Below are positions 58,073-64,000 of a stretch of DNA of 64,000 nt, piece by piece. The position numbers were made by a program, and so were the translations under genes. The stretch is from Acidimicrobiales bacterium. Lineage in GTDB: Bacteria > Actinomycetota > Acidimicrobiia > Acidimicrobiales > Aldehydirespiratoraceae. The DNA lies in the NCBI GenBank assembly GCA_041394245.1, contig JAWKIR010000002.1, forward strand, positions 2,294,001-2,358,000. Reading direction: 5' to 3'. The stretch's first letter is position 1. Each line of letters opens with the position of its first letter. The notes beneath the pieces were generated by a model. It was not told where the DNA came from and did not search any database. It saw nothing but the letters and a program-made list of their open reading frames with translations.

Positions 58073-59340
58073 GTTCCGAGGTGAGTTTCGATGCGGATGC
58101 GGCAGCCGCAGAGATCGCGCGGCTCGAGCGTGAAGCGCGGCGGCTCGATGCGCAACGGATCGCCTTGCTGGACCGCATCGACCGGTCCGGCGTGTTCGTG
58201 GCCGACGCGCACTTCTCGGCCAAGACGATGATGCGCCTCCACGCCCACCTGTCGGGCCCCGAGGCGACCCAGCGCGATCGGGTGATGAAGTGTCTGCGGG
58301 ATCTGCCGGCGGTGGCCGAGTGCTACGCCGACGGGCTGGTCGGCACCGACCAGGTCCGCCGCATCGCCGCGGTCTGGGCCAACCCGCGGGTGCGTGAATA
58401 CGTGGCGGTGTGTGAAGACGAGTTCCTGCTCGCCGCCCGGCAGATGGAGTTCGTCGAGTTCGACGCGTTCTGTGTCGAGTGGGTCAACCGGGTCGACCAC
58501 GACGGCGCGGCCGACAAAGCCAACCGGCGCTGGCGACGCCGCTCGATCGACACCGTGCAGGACTTCAACGGGTTCTGGGACCTCGCGGCCGCATGATGAG
58601 TGTCGACGGCGCCCAACTCGACGAAACACTCGACCGGTTGGTCGACGCGTTGCGCCTCGCCGACATCGAAACCGCCCAAACCGAACACGGCGACAACTGG
58701 CGCCAACACCTCGCGCACAACAGCGCAGCTGCGCTACGACGCCTTCATGCAACTTCGTCCGCCGCGCGCCGCGGTCGGCCCCGACAGCCAACCCCTCGGC
58801 ACCTGCCGACCTCGTCATCGACGACACCACCTACGAGCACCACGCGGTCCGCCTGGCGGCGCGGACGCGCCGCCGATCGATGCGACCGACCGCAACCGGT
58901 TCTCCCGTACCATCGACGGCCGCTACGTCAACCCCGCCGAGATCGTCACGCCCACTCACTCGTCGACCACGTCCGCTGCGCCGTCGTCAACACCGCCGGA
59001 GTCGTCATCGACCCTCGGCCGCCGCTCACGGCTCTTCACCGGCAACGCCCGCGACGCCGCCCTGCTCACCGAAGTGCGCTGCTACTGGACCGGCTGCTGG
59101 ATCCCCGCCTCCAAATGCCACATCGACCACCTCACCCCGTGGCGTCGACACGGCAGAACCAGCCCCGGCAACGGGGCACCCGGCTGCGGGAAACACAACC
59201 GCATCAAAGAACACGGCTTCCACGCCTGGCGCACCGAGTCCGGCGAATGGAAACTCACCCGCCCCGACGGCACCCCCATCCCCGACCACCTCACCCACTG
59301 GCCCGACGCGAGTGAGTCGAATGGCCCACCATGGCGATGA
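58066..59340 (+). pseudogene. DUF222/HNH endonuclease (13E12-like) gene broken by about six frameshifts
   Basis: The first frame gives a clean DUF222 domain (MFGSEVSFDADAAAAEIARL ... IDTVQDFNGFWDLAAA) to 58596. The family text then continues in successive frames: VDGAQLDETLDRLVDALRLA, TTAQLRYDAFMQL, APADLVIDDTTYEHHAVRLA, GGADAPPIDATDRNRFSRTI, SLVDHVRCAVVNTAGVVID and finally the HNH domain (CYWTGCWIPASKCHIDHLTP ... GCGKHNRIKEHGFHAW) to 59340. Family residues are kept across breaks, so the damage is recent or an assembly artefact. The gene was SOS-regulated like its relative at 422-1101. A single long frame running into flhA is accidental. Confidence 0.88.
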
Positions 59341-59428
59341 CGAACCGACCGATGCTGGGCCTCGTTCGCGATGGATCGCGGGCACCCGTTGCCACGGACG
59401 GCGAGGACCCAGCCACTGGGGAGCATTC

Positions 59429-61492
59429 GTGCCTCGTTCGATAACCGCAACCATGGCGCTTCCCGCCGCAGTGGTGGGCATCGTCGTCATGATGGTCATC
59501 CCGGTCCCGCCGGTGATGCTCGACCTGTTGTTGTCGCTCAACATCGCGGTCGCGGTGCTGATCCTCCTCGCCACGCTGAATGTGAAGCGGGCCCTCGATC
59601 TGGCGTCGTTCCCCTCCTTGCTCCTCGTGGTGACCCTGTTCCGCTTGGGCCTCAACGTGTCCACGACCCGCCTGATCCTCGGTCAGGGCGAAGCCGGCGA
59701 CGTCATCTCCGCCTTCGGCCGCTTCGTGGTCGGGGGCAGCGTCGTCGTCGGCCTCGTCGTGTTCTTGATCCTCGTGGTGATCCAGTTCGTCGTGATCACC
59801 AATGGCGCGACCCGCGTCGCCGAGGTCGGCGCCCGGTTCACGCTCGACGCGATGCCCGGCAAGCAGATGGCGATCGACGCCGACCTGAACTCCGGGATCA
59901 TCGACGACTTCGAAGCGACCCGTCGCCGCACCGAGGTGGCGTCCGAAGCCGACTTCTACGGGGCGATGGACGGCGCCTCCAAGTTCGTGAAGGGCGATGC
60001 CATCGCGGCGATCGTCATCACGGCGATCAACCTCATCGGCGGTCTCGTGATCGGCGTCGCCCAGCAAGGACTCTCGATCGGAGAGGCGGGTTCGACATAC
60101 TCGCTGTTGACCGTGGGCGACGGTCTCGTGTCGCAGATCCCGGCTCTTCTCATCTCGATCTCCTCGGGCATCATCGTGACCCGGGCGACGGGCACGTCGG
60201 ACCTCGGTACCGATGTTGCGAACGAGTTCGCCCGCCAGTCGCGTCCGTTCATCGTCGGCGGCATGGTCGTGGCCGGTCTCGGCCTCGTCCCCGGCCTTCC
60301 CTTCCTGCCGTTCGCGCTGGTGGGTGGCGGCGCAAGCCTCCTCGGCTACCGGCTGTCGCAGAACGACCTCGCCGCCGAGCGAGAGGCCGAGATCGAACCC
60401 GAACCGGCGCCGGTCGCCGATCCCGACGACCCCGCCCATCTCCAGCGATCCATCCGGGTCGAGGCGGTCGGGCTTGAGTTGGCGGCCGACATGGTCGATC
60501 TCGTGGACCCGGCCCGAGGTGGCGATCTCCTCGATCGAGTGCGGGCGCTGCGTCGCAAGATCGCCCTCGAACTCGGCCTCGTGATGCCGGCGGTACGGAC
60601 CCGCGACAACATCGAACTTCCGAACGGCAGCTACGCGATCCTCGTGCACGGCGTCGAGCTCGCCAAGGGCATCGCGCCTCCTGGCAAGGCGCTCGTGATC
60701 GCCGACGACCTCTCGCTGTTCCCGGGTGAGGAAGTGGTCGAGCCGGTCTTCGGTCTCCCCGCCAAGTGGGTGCCGGAAACCCATCGGATGCAGGCGGAAG
60801 CACTCGGCGCCACCGTGGTGGACCGAGCATCCGTCGTCACCACCCATCTCGCCGAGATCGCCCGCCAGAATGCCGCGGAGCTGATCGGCCGCCAGGACGT
60901 GAAGAACCTGCTCGACATGGTCCGGGAGTCCGATCCCGCCGTGATCGACGACCTCGGTTCGAACGATGTCGCGCTGCCCCAGGTGCAGCGAGTCCTCCAG
61001 CAGCTCCTCCGCGAGCAGGTGCCGATCCGCGACATGGTCCGGATCCTCGAGGTGATCGGCGAGGCGGCTCGCCGAGCCCAGGGACCGGACGATCTGGTGG
61101 AGGCCGTGCGCGAAGTGCTGGCCCCTGCCATCACCGAGCAGCACGCCCGCAACGGTGAGCTTCCCGTCCTTGCATTCGACCCGTTGCTCGAGCGGGAACT
61201 GATCGCGGCGCTCGGCGTCGAAGCCGCGTCGACCCGACTCGATGCCGGCCACCTGCAGTCGATCCTCGACCAGATCCGCGATCTCGCGTTGCGGGCGGAG
61301 GGGGACGGACACCAGCCGGTCCTCATCTGCTCGCCGCCGCTGCGCCGCCCGCTCTCCCGCATGCTCGAGGGCTACGACAACCCACCGCCGGTGCTCTCGT
61401 TCCGTGAGATCGGTCCGCAAGTCCAGATCACGACGGTCGGAACCGTCGTCGATCCCTCAACCGTCATCGATGCCACCGGAGGCACCCAATGA
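59429..61492 (+). CDS. flhA: Flagellar type III export protein FlhA
   Basis: The 687-residue product is FlhA, the nonameric gate of the flagellar export apparatus. It has eight predicted membrane helices from PAAVVGIVVMMVIPVPPVML onward, the FHIPEP cytoplasmic loop (GARFTLDAMPGKQMAIDADL) and the C-terminal cytoplasmic ring domain (DIEL-type: AVRTRDNIELPNGSYAILVH; VLSFREIGPQVQITTVG). GTG 59429 is chosen because GGGGAG lies 5 nt upstream and VPRSITATMALP joins the first helix as in homologues. The usual upstream flhB is not here. The stop overlaps the FlhF-like start (ATGA). Confidence 0.95.
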   Translation: MPRSITATMALPAAVVGIVVMMVIPVPPVMLDLLLSLNIAVAVLILLATLNVKRALDLASFPSLLLVVTLFRLGLNVSTTRLILGQGEAGDVISAFGRFVVGGSVVVGLVVFLILVVIQFVVITNGATRVAEVGARFTLDAMPGKQMAIDADLNSGIIDDFEATRRRTEVASEADFYGAMDGASKFVKGDAIAAIVITAINLIGGLVIGVAQQGLSIGEAGSTYSLLTVGDGLVSQIPALLISISSGIIVTRATGTSDLGTDVANEFARQSRPFIVGGMVVAGLGLVPGLPFLPFALVGGGASLLGYRLSQNDLAAEREAEIEPEPAPVADPDDPAHLQRSIRVEAVGLELAADMVDLVDPARGGDLLDRVRALRRKIALELGLVMPAVRTRDNIELPNGSYAILVHGVELAKGIAPPGKALVIADDLSLFPGEEVVEPVFGLPAKWVPETHRMQAEALGATVVDRASVVTTHLAEIARQNAAELIGRQDVKNLLDMVRESDPAVIDDLGSNDVALPQVQRVLQQLLREQVPIRDMVRILEVIGEAARRAQGPDDLVEAVREVLAPAITEQHARNGELPVLAFDPLLERELIAALGVEAASTRLDAGHLQSILDQIRDLALRAEGDGHQPVLICSPPLRRPLSRMLEGYDNPPPVLSFREIGPQVQITTVGTVVDPSTVIDATGGTQ

Positions 61493-62658
61493 TGAACTCC
61501 ATGCTGTTCGAAGGCCCGAATCTGGAGGAGGTCCTCAACGAGGCCCGCCTGTGCTTCGGCTCCGATGTCGAGATCGAGGCCGCCAACCGTATTCGGCGCG
61601 GTGGGCTGCTCGGCTTCTTCGCAAGTGAGTGGTTCGAGGTCTGGGCGCGGCCGTCGAGCGCGGTGGCGGCCAACCCGGCGCTCGCCCTCCTCGACCACGA
61701 GGACGAGGGCGACACCTTCCAGGCCATGGTGCGCAACGCCATGGCCGATCGCCGGATGCCCGGCGGGGGTCAGGGACCCGAGCCACTCCTCCAGGAGTAC
61801 GACGCGGCCCTCGACGACTTCTTCGGCGGTGGCAACACCGGTCCGGCCCGTGAACTGGTGGGTGCGGGTGCGGCGATGGGACGGGCCGACGCGACAACGG
61901 CACCGGTCGACGCCGCGTTGGCGGCGGCGATGATTCCGGTGACCGCGCCGATGCCCGTGCCGGCACCCGCACCCACGGCGGCGCCCGCACCGACGACCGG
62001 TCTGGCACCGTCGATGACGCCGGCGTCGGTGGCCCTCGAGGACGCGCCCCGCGGCGTCACCGTGTTCGACGAACAGCGGGCCCCGAAAACCGATCTGCTG
62101 TGGGCGATGCTCGAGCGGCTCGAACGGGTCCCCGTGGCCCCGGCGCTCCCCGCCAACGGCGTCGTGGTCTTCGTCGGCCAGGCGAAGGCGGCATGGGAAT
62201 CGGCGCGGACGATGGGCCAGCGCCAGGCGTTGTGGAACGGCGACGTGGCAGTGGTCAGCCGCTCGAGCGAGATCGAAGGTGTTCCGTCATGGCTGGTCGT
62301 CAATGACCTCGCGGATCTCGCGAAGCGGGCCGATCGCTGGCGCCAGCGCGGCATCGTGCCGATCGTGCTCGATCTGGGCAGTGAGGTCGTCGACCAGGTC
62401 TGGGCCATTCGTGCGCTCACTGCGCTCCAGGCCGATCAGGTCCGTTTCGTGACCGAGGCGTGGCGTCTGGCCGAGGACGTGGGTCGCACGGCCGGCAAGC
62501 TCGGCGGGGTCGACACGATCGAACTCGTCGCCGTGGCCGACACCGTCGAACCGCTCGCCATGCTCGACCTCGAGATCCCCATCAGCACGATCGAGGGTCG
62601 TCCGGCGACGCCGGAACTGCTGGCCGCAGTGTGGCTGGAGAACCGACGTCGTGGCTGA
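61489..62658 (+). CDS. FlhF-like protein that has lost the P-loop GTPase
   Basis: The 389-residue protein resembles FlhF at the N-terminus (EVLNEARLCFGSDVEIEAAN, then RIRRGGLLGFFASEWFEVWA), which in FlhF is the B domain. A Pro/Ala-rich linker follows (about 148-186). Where FlhF has the SRP-GTPase, this protein has GVVVFVGQAKAAWESARTMG (224-243), with no GxxxxGK[ST]. The later strand layout (GIVPIVLDLG, IELVAVADTVEPLAMLDLEI) is kept. It is in the normal FlhF position after flhA with a 4-bp overlap. A structural or placement role without GTP hydrolysis is inferred. Confidence 0.8.
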   Translation: MMNSMLFEGPNLEEVLNEARLCFGSDVEIEAANRIRRGGLLGFFASEWFEVWARPSSAVAANPALALLDHEDEGDTFQAMVRNAMADRRMPGGGQGPEPLLQEYDAALDDFFGGGNTGPARELVGAGAAMGRADATTAPVDAALAAAMIPVTAPMPVPAPAPTAAPAPTTGLAPSMTPASVALEDAPRGVTVFDEQRAPKTDLLWAMLERLERVPVAPALPANGVVVFVGQAKAAWESARTMGQRQALWNGDVAVVSRSSEIEGVPSWLVVNDLADLAKRADRWRQRGIVPIVLDLGSEVVDQVWAIRALTALQADQVRFVTEAWRLAEDVGRTAGKLGGVDTIELVAVADTVEPLAMLDLEIPISTIEGRPATPELLAAVWLENRRRG

Positions 62659-63052
62659 ACTCAAGGCATCGGAGCGGTCCGCGGTGGAGTCGATCGTCGT
62701 CGGCGTGCACCGCCGCAACGCGCGTCGGCGCCAAGCCGCCCGCTCCGGTTGGGCGCTGCTCGCAACGGCGGGTATCGCACTCCCGGTCATCGCCTCGGCG
62801 ATGGAGGACGCGATCAGCCTCACGACCGCGATTACCCGCATCGGGATCGCCTTCTTGCTGACCATGTTCGTCGTGACGGCTCTCGGGTCGCTCCTCGACA
62901 ACTACCAGATGCAGGCCGCGCTCCATTCCGTGGAGTCGGCCCTCGTCAACGCGCGCAGCGCTGCGGCAGACGCGGCCGCCGACGTTGCGATGGACTCGAT
63001 CAGTGCCGACAGCGATTCGCAAGGAGGTGCACGAGATGTCACCGGTGCATGA
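62651..63052 (+). CDS. Small membrane protein in the flagellar operon
   Basis: The 133-residue protein has a basic N-terminal part (VHRRNARRRQAARS), two membrane helices (GWALLATAGIALPVIASAM and IGIAFLLTMFVVTALGSLL) and an Ala-rich C-terminal helix. I do not recognise the family. The GTG at 62651 overlaps the FlhF-like stop by 8 bp and its own stop overlaps fliW, so it is in the flagellar transcript. It might be a membrane anchor or partner of the FlhF-like protein (inference). Confidence 0.75.
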   Translation: MAELKASERSAVESIVVGVHRRNARRRQAARSGWALLATAGIALPVIASAMEDAISLTTAITRIGIAFLLTMFVVTALGSLLDNYQMQAALHSVESALVNARSAAADAAADVAMDSISADSDSQGGARDVTGA

Positions 63053-63512
63053 GATGACGACCAGTAACATCCGCCCCATGCAGATCACGACCACCCGCTT
63101 CGGTGTGCTCGACGCACTCGACGAACAGATGGTCGAGATCCAGGGCGGCCTTCTCGGCTTCCCCGACGCGAGCCGTTACCTGCGGGTCGAGATGCCCGAC
63201 GCCGAAGGATGGCTGTGGCTCCAATCGGTCGATGATCCCGAGCTCGCCTTCCTCGCGATCGACGCGTTCTTGTTCTTCCCTGCGTACGACCTCGAACTTC
63301 CGGAGTCCGATGTCGCCGCGATCGAGCTCGAGGCGCCCACCGACGCAGAAGTCCTCGCGTTGGTGACCGTCCACCGGGCCGACGACGGCACGATGGGCGG
63401 CATCACTGCGAACCTGCTCGGACCGCTCGTGATCAACGATCGGACCAAAGTCGGTCGCCAGGTCGTACTCTCGGACTCGCAGTACTCCACCCGCGAGATC
63501 GTGTCCGGTTGA
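63036..63512 (+). CDS. fliW: Flagellar assembly factor FliW
   Basis: The 158-residue FliW homologue (EIQGGLLGFPDASRYLRVEM, WLWLQSVDDPELAFLAIDAF, ITANLLGPLVINDRTKVGRQ) binds flagellin and the CsrA repressor, coupling flagellin supply to translation. A perfect AAGGAGG lies 8 nt before the ATG at 63036, which decides this start over the ATG at 63054. It overlaps the small membrane-protein gene by 17 bp and precedes csrA by 25 bp. The FliW-CsrA pair is typical of organisms where CsrA represses flagellin mRNA. Confidence 0.92.
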   Translation: MSPVHEMTTSNIRPMQITTTRFGVLDALDEQMVEIQGGLLGFPDASRYLRVEMPDAEGWLWLQSVDDPELAFLAIDAFLFFPAYDLELPESDVAAIELEAPTDAEVLALVTVHRADDGTMGGITANLLGPLVINDRTKVGRQVVLSDSQYSTREIVSG

Positions 63513-63537
63513 ACCCGGGCCGAAGAGGAGCCACCAC

Positions 63538-63840
63538 GTGCTGGTCTTGAGCCGCCGCGCCAACCAAGCGATCGTCATCGGCCCCGACATCGTGATCCGG
63601 GTCCTCGACATACGTGGTGACCAGGTCAGGATCGGTGTCGACGCCCCCCGGTCGGTCGCGGTGCACCGTGAAGAGGTGGCGGCCGACATCCGTCAATCCA
63701 ACGAGGAAGCGGCCCGTCTCGGAGCCGTGGCGGCCCTCGATCTTCCCAAACCCGGCAGAGATTCCGCAGCGCACCGCCGTCCTCGAACAGGCCGACGCGA
63801 CGATCGACCAGGTCCGGTTCATGGACGATCAGCTCCGTAG
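63538..63840 (+). CDS. csrA: Carbon storage regulator CsrA, C-terminal tail abnormal
   Basis: The first 50 residues are typical CsrA: MLVLSRRANQAIVIG, VRIGVDAPRSVAVHREEV with the RNA-binding Arg in HREEV. It represses translation, here probably of flagellin, and is antagonised by FliW. GAGGAG lies 7 nt before the GTG at 63538. Normal CsrA ends soon after residue 65-80. Here the frame continues to residue 100 with an Arg/Pro-rich tail (GRDSAAHRRPRTGRRDDRPG). That tail is the wrong-frame reading of a FlgK segment, so the tail probably arose by a deletion that joined csrA to flgK. Confidence 0.85.
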   Translation: MLVLSRRANQAIVIGPDIVIRVLDIRGDQVRIGVDAPRSVAVHREEVAADIRQSNEEAARLGAVAALDLPKPGRDSAAHRRPRTGRRDDRPGPVHGRSAP

Positions 63841-64000
63841 CCTGCGTACGGCGGCCGTCGGCGAAGCAAAGGCGCTCGTCACCGAGGCCAACGATCTCGC
63901 GACAGAGGTCGCCGCGTTGAACAACTCGCTCCGACCGCTGCTGTTGTCGGGCGCATCACCGAACGACCTCCTCGATCAGCGCGACATCGCGGTCGGTCGG
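63746..64000 (+). pseudogene. flgK: FlgK (hook-associated protein 1) segment without its N-terminus
   Basis: In the frame +1 to csrA the sequence reads RTAVLEQADATIDQVRFMDD, QLRSLRTAAVGEAKALVTEA, NDLATEVAALNNSL and GASPNDLLDQRDIAVGR, the middle of FlgK; PNDLLDQRD is its hallmark. The roughly 120-residue N-terminal part of FlgK (rod-type motif, GYSRQ region) is absent and no start codon with a ribosome site precedes the segment. It overlaps the csrA tail. It continues past the window, so the C-terminal part may be intact. A csrA/flgK deletion or misassembly is the simplest reading. Confidence 0.75.

Noticed and set aside
59291..61420. Long leftward open frame (709 codons) opposite flhA
   Set aside because: It is the mirror of a GC-rich coding strand, has His/Arg/Asp-rich low-complexity text and no family features, while flhA on the plus strand is unambiguous.
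58394..61492. Single 1032-codon rightward frame running from the DUF222 gene into FlhA
   Set aside because: The upstream part is a wrong-frame reading of the frameshifted DUF222/HNH gene; FlhA begins at GTG 59429 with its own ribosome site.
1..64000. tRNA, rRNA, insertion sequence or integrase genes
   Set aside because: No cloverleaf-like intergenic segment, transposase motif or attachment repeat was found; intergenic gaps are all shorter than 200 bp.

Overview
The window is GC-rich, dense and strongly coding, with many GTG starts and 1-4 bp start/stop overlaps. F420-type luciferase-like oxidoreductases, DUF222/HNH (13E12-like) genes under actinobacterial-type SOS boxes, many acyl-CoA dehydrogenases, and an actinobacterial-style flhA/fliW/csrA flagellar segment together point to a flagellated actinobacterium, most likely class Acidimicrobiia (an Ilumatobacter-like lineage). 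That assignment is inference, since no rRNA or marker phylogeny is available here.

Bases 1-1127 hold a truncated lipoprotein gene and a decayed DUF222/HNH gene with its SOS box. Bases 1180-24290 form a large catabolic island for cyclic ureides (pyrimidines, hydantoins or relatives). It contains two hydantoinases (dihydropyrimidinase fold), three nitrilase-superfamily amidohydrolases, an M20 carbamoylase-like amidase, three luciferase-like oxidoreductases, a class III aminotransferase, a methylmalonate-semialdehyde-type dehydrogenase and a beta-hydroxyacid dehydrogenase. A complete THI5/NMT1-like ABC importer, an IclR regulator, a PF06684-type protein and a TenA-family protein complete it. The logic is import, ring opening by hydantoinase, decarbamoylation, transamination of the beta-amino acid, then oxidation of the semialdehyde to an acyl-CoA. 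No classical dihydropyrimidine dehydrogenase is present, so the luciferase-like enzymes are candidates for the ring-activating redox step.

Bases 24315-38129 are mixed: an orphan family, a phosphatase, alcohol dehydrogenase, sulfotransferase with an 18-bp tandem repeat, metal hydrolase, HTH regulator with a palindromic operator, epimerase, allophanate hydrolase, a P450/acyl-CoA ligase pair and a secreted SLH-domain protein with a near-perfect internal DNA duplication. Bases 38159-57957 are dominated by acyl-CoA metabolism: acyl-CoA dehydrogenases, two PhyH-type dioxygenases (one fused to an SCP2-like domain), CoA ligases, a CaiB-type CoA transferase, enoyl-CoA hydratase, thiolase, and oxidoreductases typical of lipid, terpenoid or xenobiotic degradation.

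Bases 58053-64000 begin with a second, frameshifted DUF222/HNH gene, again with an SOS box, followed by flhA, a FlhF-like gene that has lost its P-loop, a small membrane protein, fliW, csrA and a FlgK segment without its N-terminus. The flagellar block looks rearranged or partly eroded. At eleven starts a TAnnnT hexamer lies 5-7 nt before the start codon (seven at exactly 7 nt), which suggests frequent leaderless transcription. There is no gene-free stretch longer than 300 bases. I saw no tRNA, rRNA, CRISPR array or insertion sequence.
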